Below, piece by piece: positions 35,970-43,715 of a stretch of 64,000 bases of DNA; the first letter of the stretch is position 1, and every line of letters starts with the position of its first letter. Position numbers and translations under genes: made by a program. The notes under the pieces were generated by a model. That model had not been told where the DNA came from, ran no database searches, and worked only from the letters and a program-made list of their open reading frames with translations. The DNA comes from CAVWQV01 sp963757115 (GTDB lineage Bacteria > Pseudomonadota > Alphaproteobacteria > Acetobacterales > Acetobacteraceae), in NCBI GenBank assembly GCA_963757115.1, contig CAVWQV010000011.1, positions 62,001-126,000 of the forward strand. Reading direction: 5' to 3'.

Positions 35970-36460
35970 CGTTCCGTCGCAGGCTCGGCGGAGGCCCACT
36001 TCCAATTGGCGCCGTCTCGGCAGACGCTCGCGGTGTAGAAGGCGCGCCGCGGCTGGTGGTTCTCGGTCGTGTCAACCGAAAACACGATCTCCTTGCAGGT
36101 GAAAGCATTCGTGCCGAACGTGCGCACCACGACGAGGTCGCCGTGCTCGTCTTCCTCGAGCGGGATGCGGTGCGCCACACTCCAATGCCCAACCGCCCCG
36201 TCCGACAACGGGCCGGCAGCAGCCGCGATGCGGTCCTGCTCCGCCTCGTGGACATTGCGCTGCACGTATTCCAGCCCGGCGCGCGCGCCGGCTGCGACAC
36301 CGAGCGCGATGCCGGCGGTCACCGCCGGATCCTTCGTGATCGCCCGCGAGATGCCGGCGCCCGCGATGCCGGCCACGTTGGCGGTGGCGGCAGTCGCTAG
36401 GGCATTGCAGCCGGCAAGGCCGAGCGTCGCCACCATCAGCGCTGCCCTTCCAAACGCCAT
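35951..36460 (-). CDS. Putative lipoprotein, paralogue of the preceding gene
   Basis: About 169 residues from the ATG at 36460; an upstream ATG at 36499 is less likely. The lipobox is in ALMVATLGLAGCNALATA. Next come a small-residue helix region (VAGIAGAGISRAITKDPAVT) and the shared C-terminal domain CKEIVFSVDTTENHQPRRAF followed by NWKWASAEPATERWGALQ. The two proteins differ mainly in the middle. The coding ends overlap by 4-19 bp with the downstream copy, so they are co-translated. Function unknown. Confidence 0.75.
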   Translation of the reverse strand: MAFGRAALMVATLGLAGCNALATAATANVAGIAGAGISRAITKDPAVTAGIALGVAAGARAGLEYVQRNVHEAEQDRIAAAAGPLSDGAVGHWSVAHRIPLEEDEHGDLVVVRTFGTNAFTCKEIVFSVDTTENHQPRRAFYTASVCRDGANWKWASAEPATERWGALQ

Positions 36461-36584
36461 TCCGGCCCCGTGCTCTGGGGCTCGTTGTCCAACCGCCAAT
36501 GGCCTTCCCCCCGCCGACTAAACCGCAACTCCAATCGGGTTCTTCGCTTAGTGCGGGATTGCGAGTTCGGGGAATCGCCCCTCC

Positions 36585-37594
36585 TCAGATGAGATCGGGC
36601 GGCGGCAGCCAGAGCACCTGTCCGATGCGGTCCGCGCCGCTCGCGATCATCGCCAGGCGGTCGAAGCCGAGCGCGATCCCGGCGGCGGGCGGCATGCCAT
36701 GCGCGAGGGCGGCGAGAAAATCCTCGTCGAGCGGCCAGTCAGGGCCGGACACGGCGTGCCGGCGCGCGCGGTCAGCGACGAAGCGTGCGCGCTGCTCGGT
36801 TGCGTCCGTCAGCTCGACGAAAGCGTTAGCGAGCTCGATGCCGCAGACGAACAGCTCGAACCGCTCGGCAACGCGCCCGTCGGCGGGATCGCGCCGCGCC
36901 AGCGCGGCCTGCGAGGCAGGCCAGTGCGTGAGAAACGTGGGGTGCGCGCGGCCGAGATGCGGCTCCACCCGCTCCAGCAGCAAGCGGAAGAACAAATCCT
37001 CCCAAGTCTCGCCATCCCGGAGGCGTGTCCCCGCCTGTGCTGCCAATGAGCGCGCGTCGCCCTCGGTGCCGAGGACGTCCGCGCCGACGTGGCGCGCGAA
37101 CGCCTCAGCCACGCTCAGCCGCTCGAACCGGGACAGGTCCGTGCTCAGGCTCCGACAGACGACCACCGGGGGCAGAACCGAACGCAGCAGCGCCTCGGTT
37201 TCGTCCATCAGCTCCGCCATGGTGGCGCCCGGGCGATACCATTCCAGCATGGTGAACTCGGGGGCATGGAGCACGCCCGCCTCGCCGTTGCGCCAAACCC
37301 GCGCGAACTGGAAAATCGGCCCGGCGCCGGCGACCAGCAGCCGCTTCATCGCGAACTCGGGGCTCGTGTTGAGCCAAAGCGGCTCGCCGGAGCCGTCCGG
37401 GCGTGTTTCCGCTCGGTCCGGAAAGCGCGCAGATGCACCTCTTCGCCCGGCGCGGGGACGGCGTAGGGGGTTTCCACCTCAGCGTAACCACGCCCGACGA
37501 AGAACGCGCGCGTCGCCTGTGCTAACAGCCCGCGCCGGCGCAGGAACGGCAAGCGTGCGGCCAGGCTTTCTGGGTGCCACACGGGCTGGACCAT
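36585..37594 (-). CDS. epmA: Elongation factor P--(R)-beta-lysine ligase, one frameshift
   Basis: A class II lysyl-tRNA synthetase-like catalytic domain without the anticodon-binding domain. The first frame gives RLPFLRRRGLLAQATRAFFV and GYAEVETPYAVPAPGEEVHL. It slips near 37402-37410 and continues as GSGEPLWLNTSPEFAMKRLL, FQFARVWRNGEAGVLHAPEF (motif 2) and PPAAGIALGFDRLAMIASGA (motif 3). Joined length is about 335 residues, as for EpmA/PoxA. It attaches beta-lysine to EF-P to ease translation of polyproline. epmB lies divergently 0.9 kb away; efp itself is not in the window. Confidence 0.88.
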
Positions 37595-37626
37595 GTGGGC
37601 GACGAGTGACGCTGTCGCGCCCGCCG

Positions 37627-38202
37627 TTACTTCTTAGTGACGCGCAACGGCTGCAGCGCCGACGCCCAGCGGTGCAACTCGTCCAGCATGGCGCTGGCCG
37701 ATTTCTTCTGCGCATCGTTCGGTACGAAGTTGCGGTCCTGGTCGAGCTGCTGCCCCGCGTTCGGGATCACCACGGCATCGGTGATCGGCATCATCTTCAG
37801 CGTGGTCAGGGTCAGCTTCTCGACCTGAACGGCGCGCATACCGCCGGAGATTCCGCCGTAGCTGACGAACCCGGCCGGCGCGTAGTTCCATTCCTGATAG
37901 AGATAGTTGAGCGCGTTCAGCAGCGATGGCGGCGGGCCGAAATTATACTCCGGCGTGACGAACACGAAGGCATCGGCCGACTTGACTGAGGCGGCCCATC
38001 GCTTGGTGTGCTCGTGCTGGTAAAGCTGCCGGGCTGGGTGCTCCGGCTCGTCGAAGATCGGCAGGTTCACCTCGGCGAGGTCGACCAGCACGGGCTCAAA
38101 CTTGCCGTTCTCCATCGCGGACGCATGGAACCAGCGTGCGATCGAGGGCCCAACCCGCCCCGGACGTGTGCTCGCAATGATGATGTTGAGTTGGAGGGCC
38201 AT
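37627..38202 (-). CDS. NADPH-dependent FMN reductase family protein
   Basis: 191-residue flavodoxin-like protein. The phosphate-binding loop is NIIIASTRPGRVGPSIARWF and the flavin loop is VFVTPEYNFGPPPSLLNALN, with NYAPAGFVSYGGISGGMRAV downstream. Members reduce FMN, quinones, azo compounds or chromate with NAD(P)H. The stop is 33 bp before the epmA start on the same strand. The frame is intact. The substrate is not indicated. Confidence 0.88.
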   Translation of the reverse strand: MALQLNIIIASTRPGRVGPSIARWFHASAMENGKFEPVLVDLAEVNLPIFDEPEHPARQLYQHEHTKRWAASVKSADAFVFVTPEYNFGPPPSLLNALNYLYQEWNYAPAGFVSYGGISGGMRAVQVEKLTLTTLKMMPITDAVVIPNAGQQLDQDRNFVPNDAQKKSASAMLDELHRWASALQPLRVTKK

Positions 38203-38475
38203 GTCGAACTCCTTCGTTGTCGCGAGCGCCGAACGTATCGCCCAGCGAAGCGCGTCCAGAACGGGCGTCAGAAGATCTTGACCAGCCCCACGCCCCCAAG
38301 CCGTCGCCGGCCCCGGCCTATTGGCGTGCGGGCGGTCGAGAGATTATGGCTGGCGCAGGGTGTTGTCCTCCCTCGTTGCGCGCTTGATGCGGGGGTTCCG
38401 ACAGCTTGTCCAGCACTCGCCCCAATCGGCGAGCGCGGCTTGCGCCACGGCGCGGGAAGGCGCAGGAGGCCGGCG

Positions 38476-39501
38476 ATGCCCGAGCCGAGCCGCACCCTGC
38501 GCACGGCGGCCGACCTCGCCGCCGCCGGACTGATCCCCGTTTCGGGGCTCGGCTGGGCGGAGGCGGTTGCGGCCCGCTACGCCGTCGCCATTCCGCCTGT
38601 ACTCCGCGAGCTGATCGTGGCGCCGGACGACCCGATCGGGCGGCAGTTCATCCCCGACCCCGGCGAACTCGAGACCGCGCCGCACGAGCGCCTCGACCCG
38701 GTCGGCGACGAGGCGCTCTCGCCCGTGAAGGGCGTCGTGCATCGCTACGCCGACCGCGCTTTGCTGAAGCCACTGCTGGCCTGCCCGGTGTATTGCCGGT
38801 TCTGCTTCCGGCGCGAGCAGGTCGGGCCGGATGGCGGCGTGCTGAGCGAGGCCGAGCTGGAAGCGGCCTACGCGTGGCTCGCCGCGCGGCCGGCGATCCG
38901 CGAGGTGATCCTGACCGGCGGCGACCCGCTCATGCTCTCGCCGCGCCGGCTTGGCGCGATCGTGCAAGCGCTGTCCGCCATCCCGCACGTCGAGCTGATC
39001 CGGCTGCATACCCGCGTTCCGGTAGCCGACCCGGCGCGGCTCACTCACGTGCTCGCCCAAGCGCTCGACACCGACAAGGCAATGTTCCTCGTATTGCACG
39101 CTAACCACGCCCGCGAGCTGACCGCGCCGGCGCGGGCGGCGCTCCGGCGCGTGCAGGCGCGCGCCATCCCGGTGCTCGGCCAGTCAGTGCTGCTGCGGGG
39201 CGTGAACGACACGCCCGACGCGCTTGAAGCCTTAATGCGGGCGATGCTCGCCGCCCGCGTGAAACCCTACTACCTTCATCAGCTCGACCCGGCCCCGGGC
39301 ACCGCGCGGTTCCACGTGCCCATCGCCGAGGGCCGGGCAATGCTGGCGGCGCTGCGCGGGCGGGTTACCGGCCTGGCTTGGCCCACCTACGTGGTCGACA
39401 TCCCAGGGGGCCACGGGAAGGTACCGGTAGGGCCGGACTACCTCGACGCAGACGGGCAGGTGCGCGACCCGACCGGCGCGCGGCATCCTGTCCTCCCTTG
39501 A
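38476..39501 (+). CDS. epmB: EF-P beta-lysylation protein EpmB (lysine 2,3-aminomutase family)
   Basis: 341 residues from an ATG preceded by AGGAGG. Radical SAM enzyme with the cluster motif CPVYCRFCFRRE, PLP/SAM region EVILTGGDPLMLSPRRLGAI and the family C-terminal segment KPYYLHQLDPAPGTARFHVP and YVVDIPGGHGKVPV. It converts alpha-lysine to (R)-beta-lysine, which EpmA ligates to EF-P. The length of about 340 residues fits EpmB rather than the longer catabolic KamA. It is divergent from the FMN reductase gene and 76 bp before rpmE. Confidence 0.88.
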   Translation: MPEPSRTLRTAADLAAAGLIPVSGLGWAEAVAARYAVAIPPVLRELIVAPDDPIGRQFIPDPGELETAPHERLDPVGDEALSPVKGVVHRYADRALLKPLLACPVYCRFCFRREQVGPDGGVLSEAELEAAYAWLAARPAIREVILTGGDPLMLSPRRLGAIVQALSAIPHVELIRLHTRVPVADPARLTHVLAQALDTDKAMFLVLHANHARELTAPARAALRRVQARAIPVLGQSVLLRGVNDTPDALEALMRAMLAARVKPYYLHQLDPAPGTARFHVPIAEGRAMLAALRGRVTGLAWPTYVVDIPGGHGKVPVGPDYLDADGQVRDPTGARHPVLP

Positions 39502-39577
39502 GCCGCGCCGGTTCGGCCTGTATAGCGCCCGCACCTGCGCTGCCGGTCGGATCGGCCGCGCCACGAGGAGATCCACC

Positions 39578-39805
39578 ATGAAATCGGGTATTCACCCCGA
39601 CTACCACGAGATCAACGTCATCATGACGGACGGCACGCAGTTCAAGACGCGGTCATGCTACGGCAAGCCGGGCGACACACTGCGGCTTGACATCGACCCG
39701 AAAAGCCATCCGGCCTGGACCGGCCAGCAGCGGATCATGGACACCGGCGGCCAGGTCGCAAAGTTCAACAAGAAGTTCGCCGGGCTCGGCAGCAGGACGA
39801 AGTAG
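39578..39805 (+). CDS. rpmE: 50S ribosomal protein L31
   Basis: 75 residues: MKSGIHPDYHEINVIMTDG, then CYGKPGDTLRLDIDPKSHP and TGGQVAKFNKKFAGLG. This is the longer alphaproteobacterial L31 form. The zinc-binding CxxC pair of the C+ type is absent (one Cys only), so it is the C-minus type. A GAGGAG site precedes the ATG. Confidence 0.96.
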   Translation: MKSGIHPDYHEINVIMTDGTQFKTRSCYGKPGDTLRLDIDPKSHPAWTGQQRIMDTGGQVAKFNKKFAGLGSRTK

Positions 39806-39830
39806 GGACGGTTTATCGCGATGCGGCGGC

Positions 39831-39860
39831 CTTGAAACCGCGCCGGCCGCCGACTAGTTT
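39831..39860 (+). promoter_or_regulatory. Candidate heat-shock (RpoH) promoter of hsp20
   Basis: CTTGAAA at 39831-39837 and CTAGTTT at 39854-39860, 16 nt apart, resemble the alphaproteobacterial sigma-32 elements (CTTGAAA, CYTATNT). The -10 match is imperfect and the spacing at the long end. The position just upstream of the ROSE-like leader supports it. Confidence 0.4.
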
Positions 39861-39867
39861 CATTCGT

Positions 39868-39962
39868 GTCTGAGGCGCCCCGAGGGGGCTTCAGAGCGTG
39901 AGCGGGGCCGGCCCGTACGGGCGGCCTGAAACATCAGACCTTGCTACTGCAGGAGGTTTACT
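39868..39962 (+). promoter_or_regulatory. ROSE-like RNA thermometer in the hsp20 5' leader
   Basis: The ~95-nt leader holds GC-rich hairpins (GCGCCCCGAGGGGGCTTC near 39875 and a GGGCCGG...GGCC stem near 39904-39931). Just before the start codon it has ACCTTGCTACTGCAGGAGGT. In the RNA, ACCUUGCU pairs with AGGAGGU to mask the ribosome-binding site, with a U-G pair and an unpaired G. This is the UYGCU/AGGA arrangement that defines ROSE elements of rhizobial small heat-shock genes. Melting at high temperature would free the site. Confidence 0.75.
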
Positions 39963-40433
39963 GTGACCAGTTTCGACTTTGCACCCTTGTTCCGTACCGC
40001 CATCGGCTTTGACCGCTTGGCCCGCCTCGCCGACACGGCGTCCGCCGCCGAGGCCACGTCCTACCCTCCATACAATATCGAGAAGACCGGCGAGGACTCG
40101 TATCGCCTCGTCATGGCCGTTGCCGGGTTCCGCCCGGAAGACCTTGAGCTGACCGTGAAGGAGAACACTCTCCACGTCGCCGGTCGGGTCCCGAGTGAGA
40201 ACCAGAGGGGCGAGCTGCTGTATCGCGGCATCGCCGGGCGCGCGTTCGAGCGCCGCTTCGTTCTCGCCGACCACATCGTCGTCGAGGGCGCGGACGTGCA
40301 GAACGGCCTGCTGCTCGTCGGCTTGAAGCGGGTGGTCCCGGAGGCGCTGAAGCCCCGCCGCATCCAGATCGGTGGCGTCGCACCCCAGGCGATCGCTAAC
40401 GACACGGACGGCAGCTCCGCCCAGGCGGCCTGA
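39963..40433 (+). CDS. Small heat shock protein, Hsp20/IbpA family
   Basis: 156 residues starting at a GTG seven bases after AGGAGG. The alpha-crystallin domain runs from about residue 38 (YPPYNIEKTGEDSYRLVMAV, DLELTVKENTLHVAGRV) and ends with the GxLxVxLxR-like motif NGLLLVGLKRVVPEALKPRR. The N-terminus (FDFAPLFRTAIGFDRLARL) is IbpA-like. It holds unfolding proteins during heat stress. Expression is probably controlled by the ROSE-like leader and possibly RpoH, and ends at the terminator at 40474. Confidence 0.94.
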   Translation: MTSFDFAPLFRTAIGFDRLARLADTASAAEATSYPPYNIEKTGEDSYRLVMAVAGFRPEDLELTVKENTLHVAGRVPSENQRGELLYRGIAGRAFERRFVLADHIVVEGADVQNGLLLVGLKRVVPEALKPRRIQIGGVAPQAIANDTDGSSAQAA

Positions 40434-40473
40434 CTTCCGGCCACCTGATCTCCGGTCAGGGGCAGAAGGAACG

Positions 40474-40502
40474 AAAGGGGCCGGGCAACCGGCCCCTTTT
40501 TT
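40474..40502 (+). terminator. Rho-independent terminator after hsp20
   Basis: A perfect 8-bp GC stem, GGGGCCGG / CCGGCCCC, with a GCAA tetraloop, flanked by AAA and followed by six Ts. It ends the hsp20 transcript. Read from the other strand it has only a short T-run, so it is mainly one-directional. Confidence 0.92.
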
Positions 40503-40521
40503 GTTCGGTCAGGCGGGCGGG

Positions 40522-40725
40522 CTATCGCTTGGCGGTCCCGATCCCGAAGACCGCGTCCGCTGCGCTCCGGTGTCCTTGCTTGCGTCCGATGTCCGCCTCC
40601 ACCCGGCTGATCTCCTCCCGTAGCTCGCCGATATAGGCGTAGAGCTCGTCGATCCCGAGCGTATCGAGGCGAAGTGGCTCCAGCCGCTTCTGCCGGCGCA
40701 CCGGCGCGTCCTCGTCTTCGGCCAT
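40522..40725 (-). CDS. DUF1192 family small protein
   Basis: 67 residues from the ATG at 40725. The core LEPLRLDTLGIDELYAYIGE followed by LREEISRVEADIGRKQ is the DUF1192 (PF06698) pattern of short alphaproteobacterial helical proteins. No signal or membrane segment. Function unknown. It converges on hsp20 and is divergent from trcR across about 145 bp. Confidence 0.82.
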   Translation of the reverse strand: MAEDEDAPVRRQKRLEPLRLDTLGIDELYAYIGELREEISRVEADIGRKQGHRSAADAVFGIGTAKR

Positions 40726-40870
40726 GTTCCCTCTCCCGACCAAAAGGTTACGCCGATAATAGGTATGCTCGCCTTGACCGGCACGGAGGCGCAAGTCATA
40801 TCAACGATCTGCCCGCGTTCATGCGGCGCGCCCACCTTGAGCCGCGCCCCGCGGGCCAAGGGTGAACGCC

Positions 40871-41449
40871 ATGACGCTTCCTTTGATGCCGAAAGCCACC
40901 GCCGTGTGGCTCATTGACAAAACCGCGCTGACCTTCACGCAAATCGCGGATTTCTGTGGAATGCATCCGCTCGAGGTGCAGGCAATCGCCGATGGCGAGG
41001 TCGCGCAAGGGATTGTCGGTTACGATCCGGTCGCCAACGGCCAGCTCACGGCCACGGAGATCAAGCGCTGCGAGGCGGATCCGGATGCCCGCTTGCGCCT
41101 GTTGCCAAGCACCAATCCACCCCCCAAGCGCTCGCGCGGGGCGCGATACACCCCCGTCGCCAAGCGTAACGACCGGCCGGATGCTATCGCATTCCTGCTG
41201 CGCTCATTCCCGCAGCTCTCGGAAGCCCAGATCGGCAAGCTGCTCGGCACTACCAAGGAGACGATCGCCAAAGTGCGGGAGCGGTCACACTGGAACAGCG
41301 CCAACATCAAGCCCCGCGATCCGGTGATCCTGGGCCTGTGTAGCCAGACCGACCTCAATGCGGCCGTCGCCCAGGCGAACGAGCGCCTCACCCGCGAAGG
41401 GCACGCGGTCCCGCCCATGCCGGTGCCCGAAGCGGAAGAGGTGGCCTGA
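40871..41449 (+). CDS. trcR: TrcR family transcriptional regulator (formerly DUF1013)
   Basis: About 192 residues from the ATG at 40871 (AAGGGTGA upstream); a GTG at 40862 also fits. It begins MTLPLMPKATAVWLIDKTAL, followed by FTQIADFCGMHPLEVQAIAD and GIVGYDPVANGQLTATEIKR, the DUF1013 signature. A second helix-turn-helix-like part is LLRSFPQLSEAQIGKLLGTT. The family is restricted to alphaproteobacteria and was described as a cell-cycle-linked transcription factor in Rhodobacterales/Caulobacterales-type bacteria. A strong taxonomic marker for the window. Confidence 0.9.
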   Translation: MTLPLMPKATAVWLIDKTALTFTQIADFCGMHPLEVQAIADGEVAQGIVGYDPVANGQLTATEIKRCEADPDARLRLLPSTNPPPKRSRGARYTPVAKRNDRPDAIAFLLRSFPQLSEAQIGKLLGTTKETIAKVRERSHWNSANIKPRDPVILGLCSQTDLNAAVAQANERLTREGHAVPPMPVPEAEEVA

Positions 41450-41539
41450 CGAAGCCTCGCCTCACGGGCCGGCGGCGATGCCGTGCCGCCGCCCGCTTTC
41501 CCGGACCTCAATCTTGTCCGAGCTAAACCCCTTCGAAGT

Positions 41540-41710
41540 TCAGGCTTGGTGCTGGAGGCGCTCCATCTCGTCTTTCAAGCGCAGCTTTTCGAGCTTCATT
41601 CGGTTGAGCGCGTCGCTGTCAGGCCGAGGTCGCTGGTCCTCATCGGCGATCCGCACCTCGAGCGAGGCATGACGCTCCTTGAGAACTTCGATGTGCGACT
41701 GCAGGCTCAT
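41540..41710 (-). CDS. DUF465 (YdcH/SlyX-like) small coiled-coil protein
   Basis: 56 residues from the ATG at 41710: SLQSHIEVLKERHASLEVRI then ALNRMKLEKLRLKDEMERL. This is the DUF465 (PF04325) helical hairpin with the conserved KLRLKDE end. Function is unknown. A second member lies divergently 143 bp away. Confidence 0.85.
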   Translation of the reverse strand: MSLQSHIEVLKERHASLEVRIADEDQRPRPDSDALNRMKLEKLRLKDEMERLQHQA

Positions 41711-41853
41711 GTTGCCTCCATGTTGGACCGCTCTGGTCACGGCGCCCGTCCGTGACGCGGAACGGTAACGCGGCATGGCGTCGCCTATCCAGCGTAATTG
41801 ATGCGGACGCGAACGCGCACGGTTCACGCCCAAGTGTATGATCATGCTATGAA

Positions 41854-42063
41854 ATGGCCATGCTGACCGATCGGGACACGCTGCTCAGGAAACTGCACGA
41901 ACTCCGCAGCGAGCACCGCGACCTCGATACGGTGATCGCGCGCCTTTCGGACGGCGGCGCCATCGACCAGATCAACCTCCAGCGACTGAAGAAGCGGAAA
42001 TTGATGTTGAAGGACGAGATCTCCTGGCTCGAGAGCCGGCTGATCCCGGACAGCATCGCCTGA
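41854..42063 (+). CDS. DUF465 (YdcH/SlyX-like) small coiled-coil protein, second copy
   Basis: 69 residues (ATG at 41854, or 41860). TLLRKLHELRSEHRDLDTVI and INLQRLKKRKLMLKDEISWL match DUF465, with the family KKRKLxLKDEI signature. Its TGA overlaps the purE ATG (TGATG), so it is translationally coupled to purine synthesis genes, a common arrangement in alphaproteobacteria. Function unknown. Confidence 0.88.
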   Translation: MAMLTDRDTLLRKLHELRSEHRDLDTVIARLSDGGAIDQINLQRLKKRKLMLKDEISWLESRLIPDSIA

Positions 42064-42575
42064 TGGGCGAGGCCGTGGCCGAAACGCTTCCCCTGGTCGG
42101 CCTGATCATGGGCAGCCAATCCGACTGGCCCGTTCTGCGCAACGCGGCTGAGGTGCTCGACCGCCTCAGGCTCCCGCACGAGGCGCGCATCGTGTCCGCG
42201 CACCGCACGCCCGACCGGCTGGCCGCTTACGCCAAAACCGCCCGGGGCCGCGGCCTTCGCGTGATCATCGCCGCGGCGGGCGGGGCGGCTCACCTGCCGG
42301 GGATGTGCGCTGCCTGGACGGCGCTGCCGGTCCTCGGCGTGCCGGTGCCGGTCGCCCAGCTCGGCGGCCTCGATAGCTTGTTTTCGATCGTGCAAATGCC
42401 CGCGGGCGTTCCAGTCGCTACCTTCGCGGTTGGCCGCGCTGGGGCGGTGAACGCGGCCCTGCACGCCGCCGCAATCCTGGCCCTCTCCGACCCGGCGCTC
42501 GCGCTGCGGCTGGACGCCCTTCGCCAGGAGCAGACGGACGCGGTCCCCGAAAGTCCCGAGCCCGCCGAGGCATGA
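42063..42575 (+). CDS. purE: 5-(carboxyamino)imidazole ribonucleotide mutase PurE
   Basis: 170 residues. Class I PurE motifs: PLVGLIMGSQSDWPVLRNAA, the active-site ARIVSAHRTPDRLAAYAKTA, IAAAGGAAHLPGMCAAWTAL and LGVPVPVAQLGGLDSLFSIV with QMPAGVPVATFAVG. It moves the carboxyl group from N5-CAIR to CAIR in de novo purine synthesis. It overlaps purK by ATGA. Confidence 0.96.
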   Translation: MGEAVAETLPLVGLIMGSQSDWPVLRNAAEVLDRLRLPHEARIVSAHRTPDRLAAYAKTARGRGLRVIIAAAGGAAHLPGMCAAWTALPVLGVPVPVAQLGGLDSLFSIVQMPAGVPVATFAVGRAGAVNAALHAAAILALSDPALALRLDALRQEQTDAVPESPEPAEA

Positions 42576-43705
42576 GCTTCGGGCTGCCGCCGAACGCCAC
42601 CATCGGCATCGTCGGCGGCGGTCAGCTCGGCCGCATGTCGGCCCTCGCCGCCGCCCGGCTCGGCTACCGCTGCCATATCCTGACCCCGGAACAGGACAGC
42701 CCGGCCGCCCAGGTGGCCGCCGGGGTAACAGTGGGCGAGTACCAGGACGAGGGAACGTTGCGCGCCTTCGCCGCCGCCGTCGACGTCATCACCTTCGAGT
42801 TCGAAAACGTGAGCGCCCGCGGGCTTGAGCTGCTGGCCTCCCTCAAGCCGGTCCGCCCCTCCCCGGCCGTCCTGCGGGTGAGCCAGGACAGGGTGGTGGA
42901 GAAGCGCTTCGTGAACGGGGTTGGCGCGCGGACGGCACCTTGGCTGGCCGTCGAGACGCCGGGCGAGCTCGACGCCGCGCTATCCCGCCTCGGCCGCCCA
43001 GCGATCCTCAAGACCACGCGCGGCGGCTACGACGGCAAGGGCCAAATCCGCATCGAAGCAGGGGACGACGCCGCCCACGCCTACGCGGCGCTCTGCCCCG
43101 GGCCGCTCATCCTCGAAGGGTTCGTCGATTTCGCGCTCGAGATCAGCGTCATCGTCGCGCGGTGTGTCGAGGGCAGGATGACCTCGTTCGATCCAGTGGA
43201 AAACCGCCATCGCCACCACATTCTGGATATGACGCTGGCACCGGCCCAGGTGCCGGCGGCGGTGGCCGATGAGGCGCAGGCGATTGCAGAGCGAGTGGCG
43301 GCCGGCCTAGATCTGGTCGGGCTGCTGGCGGTGGAGATGTTTGTCGACCGCGACGGGTGCGTGCTGGTCAATGAAATCGCCCCTCGGCCGCACAACTCCG
43401 GCCATTGGACGATCGATGCGTGCCCCGCCAGTCAGTTCGAGCTGCACATCCGCGCCGTGGCCGGCCTGCCGCTCGCAGCGGCGACGCGCCACTCGGATGC
43501 CGTGATGAAAAACCTGGTCGGGCCGGAGGAAACGGCGTTGTGGCCGGCGCTGCTCGCCGCTCCCGGCCTGATCCCGCATCTTTACGGCAAGACGGAAGTG
43601 CGGGAGGGCCGCAAGATGGGGCACGTCACCCGGCTGTTTCCGCGTGGGGCGCTGCCCGGCCCGTTCGGTATCGAAGCAGCGCTCGGCCCCGCGCTATCGG
43701 GTTGA
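42572..43705 (+). CDS. purK: 5-(carboxyamino)imidazole ribonucleotide synthase PurK
   Basis: 377 residues, intact. ATP-grasp enzyme: TIGIVGGGQLGRMSALAAAR, PAILKTTRGGYDGKGQIRIE, LEGFVDFALEISVIVARCVE and the ADP/metal end VLVNEIAPRPHNSGHWTIDA. It makes N5-CAIR from AIR, bicarbonate and ATP for PurE. The C-terminus has LYGKTEVREGRKMGHVTRLF, as usual. It overlaps purE by 4 bp. Confidence 0.96.
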   Translation: MSFGLPPNATIGIVGGGQLGRMSALAAARLGYRCHILTPEQDSPAAQVAAGVTVGEYQDEGTLRAFAAAVDVITFEFENVSARGLELLASLKPVRPSPAVLRVSQDRVVEKRFVNGVGARTAPWLAVETPGELDAALSRLGRPAILKTTRGGYDGKGQIRIEAGDDAAHAYAALCPGPLILEGFVDFALEISVIVARCVEGRMTSFDPVENRHRHHILDMTLAPAQVPAAVADEAQAIAERVAAGLDLVGLLAVEMFVDRDGCVLVNEIAPRPHNSGHWTIDACPASQFELHIRAVAGLPLAAATRHSDAVMKNLVGPEETALWPALLAAPGLIPHLYGKTEVREGRKMGHVTRLFPRGALPGPFGIEAALGPALSG

Positions 43706-43715
43706 GGAGAGAATT

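Noticed and set aside
36585..37594. A lysyl-tRNA synthetase (lysS)
   Set aside because: The anticodon-binding domain is missing and the length fits EpmA; epmB is nearby.
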